Source: a bacterium
GTDB taxonomy: Bacteria > SZUA-79 > Acidulodesulfobacterales > Acidulodesulfobacteraceae
Assembly: GCA_021812245.1 (NCBI GenBank)
Contig: JAKAOK010000009.1
Location: 1-56,189, forward strand
DNA length: 56,189 bases
Direction: 5' to 3'
This document shows positions 1 to 7,514 of the stretch, piece by piece. The position numbers and the translations under genes are program-made. Every line of letters begins with the position of its first letter. The stretch's first letter is position 1. The notes under the pieces were generated by a model, which was given only the letters and a program-made list of their open reading frames with translations, was not told the origin of the DNA and searched no databases.

Positions 1-131
1 GTATCGACGAGGTTTTCGACGTAGAACTGCTTCAGATGCGGTTTTTCTTTTGCATAGCTTACGCAGTCGTATCTTACGTTATCTAACGAAACAAGCAGGA
101 CTTTGGAACCGCCGCTATCTTGCATATTCAT
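1..131 (-). CDS. Sulfatase-like / alkaline-phosphatase superfamily protein, N-terminus only (partial)
   Basis: Only the first 43 codons are inside the window; the gene runs off the left edge on the minus strand. The visible N-terminus reads a short polar lead, then KVLLVSLDNVRYDCVSYA at about residues 10-27. This hydrophobic strand followed by an Asp (D17) and NxRxD is the usual opening of sulfatases and related metal-dependent hydrolases, where the Asp binds the metal. Two in-frame ATG codons (131 and 125) are possible and neither has a clear ribosome binding site. It is divergent from motA and is probably not part of the flagellar system. The family call is an inference from a short stretch; another nucleotide-binding or phosphatase-type fold starting with a similar strand cannot be excluded. 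Confidence 0.45.
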   Translation of the reverse strand, partial: MNMQDSGGSKVLLVSLDNVRYDCVSYAKEKPHLKQFYVENLVD

Positions 132-213
132 GTTGTATTCATATGTTTTTAAAATGTACCGATTATAATATAATATTGAAAAATTATATCATAATCGGAT
201 TATTAATAAAAGT

Positions 214-254
214 TTGCGGAAATTATTTTAAAAATATATTATTTGTATTATAAT
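214..254 (+). promoter_or_regulatory. Weak candidate promoter region upstream of motA
   Basis: The 170-bp gap between the sulfatase-like gene and motA is extremely A/T rich. It holds TTGCGG (214-219), 17 bp, TATTAT (237-242) and a perfect TATAAT at 249-254 without a good partner. I see neither a sigma-54 nor a sigma-28 signature here, unlike in front of the hook-basal body operons, so motAB may use the housekeeping sigma factor. In so A/T-rich a stretch such matches are easily chance. Confidence 0.22.
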
Positions 255-301
255 AATAAAAATTTATAAATTTATTTAATAAACATTATAAAGACTAAAA
301 T

Positions 302-1090
302 ATGGATATAGCTTCTATTATAGGTTTTATTCTGGGCATAGGCGGAATAATATTCGGAAATTTTCTGCAGGGGTCTAATTTAATGCAGTTGATAGACCCC
401 ATAGGCTTCGTAATAGTTATAGTAGGAACAGCCGGAGCGACTATCGCAGGGAACAGGATGGAAAACATCAAAAAAGCTCTTTTATCCTTTAAAGACGTAA
501 TTTTATCCGAAAAAGTAGATTTTGAAAATACTATATCCGACTTGCTTAATTATGCCACAAAAGCAAGAAAAAACGGGGTTCTTGCATTGGAATCAGAAAT
601 AGAAGCCTCTTCCGACGATTTTATAAAAAAAGCGCTGCAATTAGTCGTTGACGGAATAGATCCTCAAATAGTTATGGAAATTATGGAAACGGAATTATCC
701 AATATAGAAGAATTTGGAGAAGAAAGCGTTAAGATTTATGAACAGGCGGGCGGGTATTCCCCTACCTTGGGTATCATAGGCGCGGTGCTTGGACTTATCC
801 ACGTTATGCAGCATTTAAACGAGCCGAACAGGCTCGGAGCCGGAATAGCGGTCGCATTTACCGCAACGCTTTACGGCCTTGCGTTTGCAAATGCCGTTTT
901 ATTCCCTATATCCAGCAAACTTAAGATGAACCTGAAAGTAAAAGTTTTAAGATACGAGCTTATCCTTATGGGAATAAGAAGCATTCAGAACGGCGAAAAT
1001 CCAAGGCTTATAGAAGAAAAGCTAAAATCCTTTCTAAGCGAACAAGAGAAAGAAATGTACGAAATAAAAAATCGGGAGAAAGAAAAATGA
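302..1090 (+). CDS. motA: Flagellar motor stator protein MotA
   Basis: MotA is the inner-membrane stator subunit that, with MotB, conducts ions and turns the rotor by contact with FliG. The 262-residue protein has four hydrophobic segments (about 4-22, 33-50, 153-171, 180-203) with a long cytoplasmic helical loop between the second and third, which is the MotA/PomA layout. The two conserved prolines next to helices 3 and 4 are present (P154, P202). It is the short form of about 255 residues, like PomA and MotP, so proton or sodium use cannot be decided by eye. The stop overlaps the motB start by 4 bp (ATGA), showing translational coupling. The pair lies apart from the main flagellar operons. 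Confidence 0.95.
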   Translation: MDIASIIGFILGIGGIIFGNFLQGSNLMQLIDPIGFVIVIVGTAGATIAGNRMENIKKALLSFKDVILSEKVDFENTISDLLNYATKARKNGVLALESEIEASSDDFIKKALQLVVDGIDPQIVMEIMETELSNIEEFGEESVKIYEQAGGYSPTLGIIGAVLGLIHVMQHLNEPNRLGAGIAVAFTATLYGLAFANAVLFPISSKLKMNLKVKVLRYELILMGIRSIQNGENPRLIEEKLKSFLSEQEKEMYEIKNREKEK

Positions 1091-1878
1091 GAAAGAAAAA
1101 AAAATGCCCGGAACATAGCAATTCGGAAAGATGGATGATAAGCTACGGCGACTTTTTAACGACCCTTCTGTCGTTTTTCATAGTAATGTTTGCGATATCC
1201 AAAGTCAATAACGTCCGGCTCAAAGAGCTTGCCGTATCTATCCAGCAGGCGTTCGGGGCAAATAAGTTTATTACGGTTTCAACTTCTAAACCCAATATAG
1301 CTTCGTCCCCTAAATTAATCGTAGCGAAAGTCGCTCCTTCGAAGTTCAAAATTTCAAAATCCAACAAAAAACTAATAAAGGAAGAAACCCATGAATCCGC
1401 AGTTTTTTCAGGCATCGAATCTAAAATAAAATCTTTTACGGCGGGAAACAGCGCCTATAAATCTTCGCTCAGGGTGTATAAATCGACGCGGGGGCTTGTT
1501 ATATCTTTAAAGGGTTCCAGTTTTTTCGGTTCCGGCAGTGCAGGCATAATCGAAAAATATCATCCGCTCTTAAAACATATAGCCTCGGAACTCCTTAAAG
1601 TCAAGAATAACATTGCCGTAGAAGGCTATACCGATTCTACGCCGATACGCACGGCTAAATACCCGAACAACTGGATGCTTTCCACTGCCAGGGCCGTCAG
1701 CGTTCTGAGGTTTTTTATAAAAAGCGTGAATTTCCCTCCCGCAAGGCTTTCCGCTTCCGGATACGGAAAATACAAGCCTATCGCAAGCAACGGCACGGCG
1801 GCGGGCAGGGCATTGAACAGAAGGGTGAACATCGTAGTTCTTTCTACGTTCCTGAATAACGAACTGCCGAAATCCTAA
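1087..1878 (+). CDS. motB: Flagellar motor stator protein MotB
   Basis: MotB anchors the stator to peptidoglycan and supplies the ion-binding aspartate of the channel. The 263-residue protein has a short basic cytoplasmic N-terminus, then a membrane helix beginning ISYGDFLTTLLSFF; D22 is the expected ion-carrying residue. A linker of about 90 residues follows, then an OmpA-like peptidoglycan-binding domain (about 125-255) with VEGYTDSTPI and the LSTARA segment. Length and order are typical. It overlaps motA by 4 bp and its end is 11 bp from the convergent PilZ-like gene. Confidence 0.95.
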   Translation: MRKKKKCPEHSNSERWMISYGDFLTTLLSFFIVMFAISKVNNVRLKELAVSIQQAFGANKFITVSTSKPNIASSPKLIVAKVAPSKFKISKSNKKLIKEETHESAVFSGIESKIKSFTAGNSAYKSSLRVYKSTRGLVISLKGSSFFGSGSAGIIEKYHPLLKHIASELLKVKNNIAVEGYTDSTPIRTAKYPNNWMLSTARAVSVLRFFIKSVNFPPARLSASGYGKYKPIASNGTAAGRALNRRVNIVVLSTFLNNELPKS

Positions 1879-1889
1879 GAGGTTAAATC

Positions 1890-2801
1890 TTAAGAGGCGG
1901 ATTTTTTAATCTGCCGTCTTTGCTGTTCTAAGGTAAACTTAATTATTTCATCCCTGTCGTATTCATTTATTGCGGTAAATATACAGGCGGTAGATACCGT
2001 CGAGGGCTTAAATTCGTCTTCTGAAATCCTTACGACCTGAGCTAAAGCCTTTATTATAAATTGAGGAACGGTCGGAAACAGCATAGTAATTTTTATAATG
2101 CTCCCCCGCTTTAATCCATTATCCTCGCCTGACCACATAATTCCAGACCCGCTGATAGATACTTGTTTTTCTTTAATGCCTGAAAAAATAGACGCTTCCG
2201 GATTAAGAATCGAAAGAATAACGTCTAATTTGCTGTTTACGGCTATAAGAAGTTTCTCTATTTTGGGATTAACCGGAACGTCCGAATCCGTTTCGACGGC
2301 AGTTTGATAAATTTTTGGAGCCGCTATGCCGTACATTCCGTAAACGGATGTAGTAAGAGAAGGTCTGGCAATATAGCCGTCTTTGGTTTTAAGAAATTCT
2401 TCGATGGAGATTTCTTCGTAAACAAACTGAATAACGGCATTCATCCTTAAAAATTCCCTGCCCCCCCTTTCTTCTGACGGAGCGCCGGCAATTTGAGTCT
2501 TTAAAGCAATATTCTTAAAATTTTTAACGACGCTTTTTAACAGCGGCTTATATAAGAAAGTTTTAGAAAATCCTGAACTTATTAAAGTAATATCGCCGGA
2601 GTTTTTAATTAAAGATACGTCTGCGTCTATATCGTAGTTTTCTCCGTTAAATTCGAGTGTTTGCCTGCCGGTAAAAGACGAGTAAAGAATGATATATAAA
2701 GAACCGTCTTCTATTTTATTAATATAGCCTTTGAAATTTTTTTGCGGCGTTTCTAAAATTATTTCCTGATTTTTATAAAAATGGTTATCCAAATTATCCA
2801 T
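1890..2801 (-). CDS. PilZ-like c-di-GMP effector with YcgR-type N-terminal domain
   Basis: A 303-residue protein, counted from the ATG at 2801. The first half (about 1-95) is a beta-rich domain resembling the flagellar-brake N-domain of YcgR. The second half looks like a PilZ domain: an REFLR segment near residue 118 fits the RxxxR c-di-GMP-binding motif, while the second motif reads SxSxxG (SISGSG) instead of D/NxSxxG. Ligand binding may therefore be altered. The reading frame continues upstream to an ATG at 2846, but those 15 codons are mostly made of a repeated palindrome (2823-2842), so I prefer the internal start. Placed convergently next to motAB, a stator or rotor brake role is a natural inference, not shown. 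Confidence 0.6.
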   Translation of the reverse strand: MDNLDNHFYKNQEIILETPQKNFKGYINKIEDGSLYIILYSSFTGRQTLEFNGENYDIDADVSLIKNSGDITLISSGFSKTFLYKPLLKSVVKNFKNIALKTQIAGAPSEERGGREFLRMNAVIQFVYEEISIEEFLKTKDGYIARPSLTTSVYGMYGIAAPKIYQTAVETDSDVPVNPKIEKLLIAVNSKLDVILSILNPEASIFSGIKEKQVSISGSGIMWSGEDNGLKRGSIIKITMLFPTVPQFIIKALAQVVRISEDEFKPSTVSTACIFTAINEYDRDEIIKFTLEQQRRQIKKSAS

Positions 2802-2822
2802 AATATAATACGCCCCTCTATT

Positions 2823-2842
2823 GGACGGACTTAAGTCCGTCC
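2823..2842. repeat. Perfect 20-bp palindrome of the GGGGACAGA/TCTGTCCCC-like family
   Basis: GGACGGACTTAAGTCCGTCC is a perfect palindrome just upstream of the PilZ-like gene. It belongs with the palindromes at 3172, 27728, 27774 and 48570: a G-rich arm, an A/T centre, and a C-rich arm. It sits in the leader of the gene below and would fold as a hairpin in its mRNA. Confidence 0.7.
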
Positions 2843-2854
2843 CCATTCAATTAA

Positions 2855-3223
2855 CTAACTGCCGTAAGCCTTAACGGCAGCGGAAAGGTTTCTCAGCATA
2901 GAAATTTTACCGGCAGCATCTTCTTTTCTTTCGGTTAAAATATTTATAATAGTTTTGTCGGATTCCAATATTTTAATCAATTTTTCTTTAAGTTCTGCCG
3001 CAAACTCCGCTCCGCCCGCTTCCGCTTTAGAGAAAAGAGATGTCAAAAAAACTTTTCTATCGAATATGCATCCGATATTAACAGGATTTTCTCTTTTTTC
3101 TAAAAGAATAAGCAGTAAATATTTATTTATAATAAGAATTTTATCGGCAATTTTAAATTTTAATCCGATTGACGGGGACAGATTTAAATCTGTCCCCGTT
3201 TTTATTACATTATAATTTTTCAT
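2855..3223 (-). CDS. Small helical hypothetical protein (possibly a flagellar chaperone-like protein)
   Basis: A 122-residue protein I do not recognise with confidence. The last 70 residues look helical and charged, with heptad-like spacing and an end reading SAAVKAYGS, which is faintly like FlgN/FliT-type export chaperones; that is a weak resemblance. Residues 9-17 are encoded by a 28-bp perfect palindromic repeat (3172-3199), so the N-terminus has been entered or created by a repeat. No other ATG lies in frame before residue 108, so the start at 3223 is the only ATG choice. It is transcribed toward the PilZ-like gene with 53 bp between it and that gene's preferred start. Confidence 0.5.
   Translation of the reverse strand: MKNYNVIKTGTDLNLSPSIGLKFKIADKILIINKYLLLILLEKRENPVNIGCIFDRKVFLTSLFSKAEAGGAEFAAELKEKLIKILESDKTIINILTERKEDAAGKISMLRNLSAAVKAYGS
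3172..3199. repeat. Perfect 28-bp palindrome inside a coding region
   Basis: The segment from ACGGGGACAG to CTGTCCCCGT, centred on TTTAAA, is fully self-complementary over 28 bp. It lies in frame in the first 20 codons of the 122-residue gene. Close relatives occur at 48570-48606 (nearly the same core), 27728-27750 and 27774-27800. Confidence 0.85.
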
Positions 3224-3272
3224 ATCGATTAGATTTATTGTTTTATTTTTTTACTATTATAATTTTATAATA

Positions 3273-3281
3273 TGATATAAT
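3273..3281 (+). promoter_or_regulatory. Extended -10 promoter element
   Basis: TGATATAAT is a perfect extended -10 (TGn plus TATAAT), 45 bp upstream of the gene starting at 3326. The surrounding 100 bp between the divergent genes are almost entirely A/T, so the -35 cannot be assigned. It would drive the three signalling genes 3326-5587. Confidence 0.4.
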
Positions 3282-3325
3282 ATAAATCAACTTTTAAAGA
3301 TATTTAAGCGATAATCATAATTTAT

Positions 3326-3676
3326 ATGAAAAAAGTAACGGCGGAAAACCTTAAACCAGGCGATATATTAGCTAAAGATATAATATCCGGTAAAGGAATT
3401 ACGGTCCTTAAGAAAAGGACGGTCCTTACTGATAAATTCATAGGAAATATTAAAAAAATAAACGCGGATTCGACCGGGGCGACGGATAATTATATATTCA
3501 TAGAAGGAACGGGTGATACCCCGGCGGAAGACGATATGAAAAATAAAGGAAAAATGGAAAAAGAATTGTCCTTGCTGGAAAAAAGATTTCAACGCTCCGA
3601 AAAAGATGAATTTATGACGGAAATTAAAGAGATAATAAAAAACGTTATAATTAAAAATTACGGCGGAAGTCTATAA
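3326..3676 (+). CDS. Stand-alone domain resembling the N-terminal region of HD-GYP phosphodiesterases
   Basis: A 116-residue protein. Residues 5-45 (AENLKPGDILAKDI, then a VLKKRTVLT segment and a KIKK-type helix) resemble the small beta domain found in front of HD-GYP c-di-GMP phosphodiesterases. No HD or GYP residues follow; instead there is a charged helical tail (about 70-116). It is thus either a detached regulatory domain or the remnant of a larger enzyme. The stop is 4 bp before the HDOD gene, so the two are probably co-translated. The role is unknown; it may work with the HDOD protein as a split signalling unit. Confidence 0.55.
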   Translation: MKKVTAENLKPGDILAKDIISGKGITVLKKRTVLTDKFIGNIKKINADSTGATDNYIFIEGTGDTPAEDDMKNKGKMEKELSLLEKRFQRSEKDEFMTEIKEIIKNVIIKNYGGSL

Positions 3677-3680
3677 TAAA

Positions 3681-4532
3681 ATGAAAAGAATCGACACCTT
3701 AGACGAGTTAATCGCTACCGTAAAAAAAACGGATAACATACCTACCCTGCCTAAAGTGTTATCTAAAATTTCGGAAGAAATAGATAACGACAATTTCTCC
3801 ATAAAAAATATCGGCGAATTAATGTCTCACGACGTAAGCCTTTCGGCAAGAATATTGAGAATAGTGAATTCCCCTTTTTACGGATTTCCTCAGAGAATAT
3901 ACAGTATAAATCATGCTATAGTGCTGTTGGGGTCGAATGTTTTAAAAAGCATAATAATTTCTACGTCGGTTTTTACCGCAATGAAAGAAACTATGGCAGG
4001 ACTGTCGGAACACAGCCTTTTCTGCGCCTTCACGGCCAAGCATATCGCGGAGAACCTTAGAACAAAAAAGATAAATAATATAGACTCCGATATAATGTTC
4101 TCCGCAGGATTACTGCACGACATAGGAAAAATTATTATAGCCACCACTTTTAAGGATGATTTTAAAAAAATTATAGAAATTGCGGATAAAAGCGAAAAAC
4201 CTTTGGCATATATCGAACATGACGTTCTCAATATATCACACGACTATTTGGGCTATATGCTTATAAAAGAATGGAACCTGCCACCCTCTATTTATCTGCC
4301 GATAAAATATCATCACGACGTTAATCTTGCGGACGACTTTAAAGCCGAATCGGCAATATTAAATCTTGCCGATTTCTTAACAAGGGCATTAGGTATCGGT
4401 TTTTCAGGAGCCGCATATTTAGAAAAAATAAACAGGTATGCCTTAAGCATACTTGATATCGATATTGATTTCATAAAATCCGTAATAGAAGAAATATATT
4501 CCTATAAAGACGAACTTTACATATTCGATTGA
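3681..4532 (+). CDS. HDOD-domain signalling protein
   Basis: A 283-residue protein filled by an HDOD domain, a non-catalytic relative of HD phosphohydrolases used in bacterial signalling. It starts with the typical LPTLPKVL-like segment (IPTLPKVLSKISEEI, about 19-33), continues with DVSLSARILRIVNSPFYGF (about 50-68) and INHAIVLLG, and retains LLHDIGK near residue 155 and a YHHD segment near 210. HDOD proteins often sit beside c-di-GMP genes, as here between the HD-GYP-type N-domain and a GGDEF protein. No receiver or output domain is fused. The fold assignment is firm, the function is not. Confidence 0.85.
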   Translation: MKRIDTLDELIATVKKTDNIPTLPKVLSKISEEIDNDNFSIKNIGELMSHDVSLSARILRIVNSPFYGFPQRIYSINHAIVLLGSNVLKSIIISTSVFTAMKETMAGLSEHSLFCAFTAKHIAENLRTKKINNIDSDIMFSAGLLHDIGKIIIATTFKDDFKKIIEIADKSEKPLAYIEHDVLNISHDYLGYMLIKEWNLPPSIYLPIKYHHDVNLADDFKAESAILNLADFLTRALGIGFSGAAYLEKINRYALSILDIDIDFIKSVIEEIYSYKDELYIFD

Positions 4533-4576
4533 TCAAACCTCTTAAGCATTTATAAAATATTAATTTTCGGTTAGAT

Positions 4577-5587
4577 ATGGATAAAGATAAAGACAATAAT
4601 AATAAACCCAAAATTTTTATCGTATCCGATAAAAACTATAAATATAAGAATGTTTTTAAAGAAAAATTAGAAAGATACGATTTTAAAATATTCGATTCGT
4701 TTAATCAAGCGTATTATTCCGTGTATGCTTCGCCTCCGCAGTTAATTATTATAACAATGAACTCAATTTCCGAAAAAGGCCGCGGCGGAAAGGGCCGCGG
4801 AGCGCATAAGAAAGAGATTAAAATGATTAACGATATGCAGCTGGATAATATGCTGAGCAATATTCCTATTCTTTTTATGCTTCCTGACGATTTCGATTTT
4901 AACGGCATAAAAGACGAAAAATATTTTTTGAAAAATTATATTAAGGAGCCTCTTAATTCATACGAACTGAGATATAAAATAGAAAGTATTATACATGCTT
5001 CTAAATCTGCATTAGACGCAAACCCCCTGACAAAACTTCCGGGTAATTCTTCTATAATGGAATCGATTAAAGATAAACTCGACAACGACGTTAATTTTTC
5101 TTTTGCATATATCGATATAGACAATTTCAAGTCATATAACGACAAATACGGCTTTTTAAGGGGAGATGAAGTTATTATGATGACATCGAGGCTTATCGCA
5201 ACCACAGTTTACGACATATCTAAAACAAGGTGCAGAGGTATCGAGAAATACGTATTCATCGGACATATCGGAGGAGACGATTTTGTCGTAATGTCTCATC
5301 CCGGCGACATAATAGACATTTCAAATACCGTAATCTGCAATTTCGATAAAATTATACTGTCGTTTTATGATAACACCGACAAACAAAGGGGATACATCGA
5401 ATCATACGACAGGCAAAAAAAAATGCAAAAATTTCCGGTGATGAGTCTGTCTATCGCTGTTATCGAAGACGTAAATAAAAAAATTTCACACTATGGACAG
5501 ATAAGCGAAATAGTCTCAGGGTTAAAATCAATAGCTAAAGAAAAACCAGGTTCAAACGTAATCGTGGACAGAAGGCAAAGCGATTAA
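4577..5587 (+). CDS. GGDEF-domain protein with degenerate receiver domain
   Basis: Candidate diguanylate cyclase of 336 residues. Residues 10-135 fold like a response-regulator receiver, but the phospho-acceptor position reads IIIT (T60) rather than Asp, so phosphorylation is unlikely. The GGDEF domain (about 148-330) has LTKLPGN, the metal-binding FAYIDIDNFK segment (D180, D182) and GGDDF at 232-236. GGDDF keeps the key glycines and acids but differs from canonical GG(D/E)EF, and no RxxD inhibitory site precedes it. Residues 66-80 are a Gly/Arg/Lys stretch encoded by a G/C-rich duplication. The end overlaps the convergent fliW by 4 bp. Confidence 0.8.
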   Translation: MDKDKDNNNKPKIFIVSDKNYKYKNVFKEKLERYDFKIFDSFNQAYYSVYASPPQLIIITMNSISEKGRGGKGRGAHKKEIKMINDMQLDNMLSNIPILFMLPDDFDFNGIKDEKYFLKNYIKEPLNSYELRYKIESIIHASKSALDANPLTKLPGNSSIMESIKDKLDNDVNFSFAYIDIDNFKSYNDKYGFLRGDEVIMMTSRLIATTVYDISKTRCRGIEKYVFIGHIGGDDFVVMSHPGDIIDISNTVICNFDKIILSFYDNTDKQRGYIESYDRQKKMQKFPVMSLSIAVIEDVNKKISHYGQISEIVSGLKSIAKEKPGSNVIVDRRQSD

Positions 5588-6054
5588 TTTGGTTTTATTA
5601 TCGGCAGTTTTTGCTTCACGGAATATAAGTCGTTGTTTAAAACGGTCTGGACGGCTTTGCGGCTCTTGACGTTTATGATTACCGGGGCTTTTAAATTAAC
5701 CGTAGATGAATATAAATCCTTAAATACCGTAACGATAACGAATAATATTACGTCGGTTTTATCCTTAAGACTTAACAGTTCTTTTTCCTCTTCCGTAACG
5801 GCGGCGGCATAATCTTTAAAAAAATGGTTAGGGTCGGCAATAATAAAGCACAATCTTTCATCTTCTAAACTCTGTAATATAAAAAACGGCAGATTTTTTT
5901 CTTTATCGATATTTAAGATACAATATTTTTTCAACGAGTCGAATCCCAATATAGGTTTAACGAATTCTATAATTTTTGTTTTTTCGACCGCTACCCCTTC
6001 GGGGTAATAAATACTCCTCACTAAAATTTCATTTTCGGCGTTGATCTTGTCCAC
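5584..6054 (-). CDS. fliW: Flagellar assembly factor FliW
   Basis: FliW binds flagellin and antagonises CsrA, so that flagellin translation follows the state of filament assembly. The 156-residue protein has the FliW pattern: a conserved ILGFDSLKKYCIL segment, then PFFILQSLEDERLCFIIADP, and a late VNLKAPVIINVKSR motif near residue 125. It lies directly downstream of csrA (22 bp), the classic partner arrangement, and closes the flgMNKL-csrA-fliW operon. The flagellin gene itself is outside the window. Confidence 0.93.
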   Translation of the reverse strand: MDKINAENEILVRSIYYPEGVAVEKTKIIEFVKPILGFDSLKKYCILNIDKEKNLPFFILQSLEDERLCFIIADPNHFFKDYAAAVTEEEKELLSLKDKTDVILFVIVTVFKDLYSSTVNLKAPVIINVKSRKAVQTVLNNDLYSVKQKLPIIKPN

Positions 6055-6076
6055 TTATAAAACCTCTTGATTGTTT

Positions 6077-6340
6077 TTATACTTTTTTATTTTTATCGAT
6101 ATATGCGCTGCCGCCCAAATCGTTTAACCCCGACAGATCGGATATATCGGATAGATTAATAGCGGAAGCGCTTATATTTTCCGCCTTAATCATATCGTAA
6201 AGCTCCTTTCTGAGAATGCCTACTTCTTTTGGAGCTTCTATGCCTATTTTTACCGTATTACCGGCTACGGATATAATTTCGATACTTATATTGTCGCCGA
6301 TTTTAATGCTTTCGCCGATTTTTCTCGCGAGAATTAACAT
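6077..6340 (-). CDS. csrA: Translational regulator CsrA
   Basis: CsrA is an RNA-binding dimer that blocks translation at GGA motifs, classically in the flagellin leader. The protein has the canonical core: [16 protein letters not shown], then [18 protein letters not shown], with the RNA-contact residues L4, R6 and R44 in place. At 87 residues it is longer than E. coli CsrA (61); the extra C-terminal 30 residues are Ser/Asp/Leu rich and not part of the known fold, though longer tails are common in CsrA proteins paired with FliW. It lies between flgL (7 bp) and fliW. Confidence 0.95.
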   Translation of the reverse strand: MLILARKIGESIKIGDNISIEIISVAGNTVKIGIEAPKEVGILRKELYDMIKAENISASAINLSDISDLSGLNDLGGSAYIDKNKKV

Positions 6341-6347
6341 GATAAAG

Positions 6348-7340
6348 TTATTTAAGATACTGAAGAAGCATCGGGGTCAGCGACGTAATGTTGGAAGAGG
6401 CTTCAAGCGTAGCCTGATAAGAATCCTGGGCCTGCGTGAGGCTGGTCATAGCCTGCGCCACATTCACGTCCTGCGTCTGGTTTAAAAGCTGAGAGATATT
6501 GGATAATACGGTCTGGTAACTCGTCTGCTGTTCGTTAAGCCTTTGAACGACCGTTCCGACGGTTGCCTGAGCGGCGGTCATAGTATCTAATCCGTTCTGT
6601 ATCCCTTGAATTATAGCAGTAGAATTCTGCTGATAAACGTTACTATTAAGTTCCGACTGAAATAGCGAAAGAACGGAAATAAGTCCGGAAGGAACTTTTG
6701 CAGAGGATGATGGAGTGGTAGGTGGCTTTGGATCGTTTCCAAATATCGCATCTGCGGTAAGCGACGGCGTTACCGTTTCGTTCTGGGTTATCTGGTAATT
6801 CTGGTTAGTATCTGTTCCGGCGTAAGTATAAACGCTATAAGAAACGGATGAAGATACGGGTATTCCTTTTAAACCGGTAATTTTATAATTTGCGGCGGTA
6901 TATGCCGATGGAGCATTCAGATTGTTCCCCGTAAAAATATTTTGTCCGTTATAAGAAGTATCCGCCGACTGCGTAAGTTCGTTGATAATCTGCCCTACCT
7001 GCTGGGCCGCCGCCTGATTGTTGGCGGAGGTATTGGTTCCGTTTGCCATTTCGACGGCAAGGGTGCTTGCCTGATTTACTACCGTCATCGCGTTGCTTAT
7101 AGTGGACGAGGCTAAAGAACCTACGCTGTTCGCAATGCTTACGTTAGAGTTATACTGCGTAACGAGCGCAGTGCTGTTTTTATACGAAAGAACGTTGACC
7201 ATGCCCGCCGGATTATCCTGCGGATAGTTAATTTGCAAGCCGCTCGAAATCTGGTCCTGAAGATTGTAAATATTGGTCGATTGGTTCAGCAGTTCGTTAC
7301 TAATGTTGTTGTACATCATATTGTCGGTTATCTGTATCAT
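6348..7340 (-). CDS. flgL: Flagellar hook-filament junction protein FlgL (HAP3)
   Basis: FlgL is the second junction protein between hook and filament, exported after FlgK. The 330-residue protein has flagellin-like helical ends: [20 protein letters not shown] with the conserved [15 protein letters not shown] segment (about 32-47), and a C-terminal coiled coil reading [26 protein letters not shown]. The central 130 residues are Ser/Thr/Asn rich and variable. Length is close to that of enteric FlgL (about 317). It follows flgK but is separated from it by a 174-bp gap holding a folded repeat. Confidence 0.92.
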   Translation of the reverse strand: MIQITDNMMYNNISNELLNQSTNIYNLQDQISSGLQINYPQDNPAGMVNVLSYKNSTALVTQYNSNVSIANSVGSLASSTISNAMTVVNQASTLAVEMANGTNTSANNQAAAQQVGQIINELTQSADTSYNGQNIFTGNNLNAPSAYTAANYKITGLKGIPVSSSVSYSVYTYAGTDTNQNYQITQNETVTPSLTADAIFGNDPKPPTTPSSSAKVPSGLISVLSLFQSELNSNVYQQNSTAIIQGIQNGLDTMTAAQATVGTVVQRLNEQQTSYQTVLSNISQLLNQTQDVNVAQAMTSLTQAQDSYQATLEASSNITSLTPMLLQYLK

Positions 7341-7396
7341 TTTGAATACCTCGATTTTTGCCTTGCTCTATAATCTACACACAAAACATTATTATT

Positions 7397-7503
7397 GAAG
7401 AAAAAGGGGTCAGATTAATTTTCCGCAATGCTTTGTTAAATTATTCAACCGGCAGGTAAAAGCGGAAAAAAATCTGACCCCTTTTTCTTCCGCTTTTACC
7501 TGC
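7397..7503. repeat. REP-like double inverted repeat with two competing stems, copy 1
   Basis: In the flgK-flgL gap. Stem 1 pairs 7397-7416 with 7471-7490 (20 bp perfect, GGGGTCAGATT / AATCTGACCCC core), extended by TTTTCCGC (7418-7425) with GCGGAAAA (7462-7469). Stem 2 pairs 7452-7467 with 7488-7503 (16 bp perfect, GCAGGTAAAAGCGGAA). The two stems share bases, so they exclude one another. Copy 2 at 41467-41579 has the same plan. GGGGTCAGA-type palindromes are commonly seen as REP-like elements mobilised by RAYT-type transposases; no such gene is in this window. Confidence 0.85.
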
Positions 7504-7514
7504 GCTCATATTTA

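Noticed and set aside
50-253. Plus-strand reading frame upstream of motA
   Set aside because: It is antisense to the sulfatase-like N-terminus and then runs through A/T-rich intergenic DNA; the protein shows no family resemblance and there is no ribosome site.
1896-1915. Hairpin at the motB/PilZ gene ends as a terminator
   Set aside because: An 8-bp stem with one G-U pair exists, but it lies within the coding end of the PilZ-like gene and has no U-tract.
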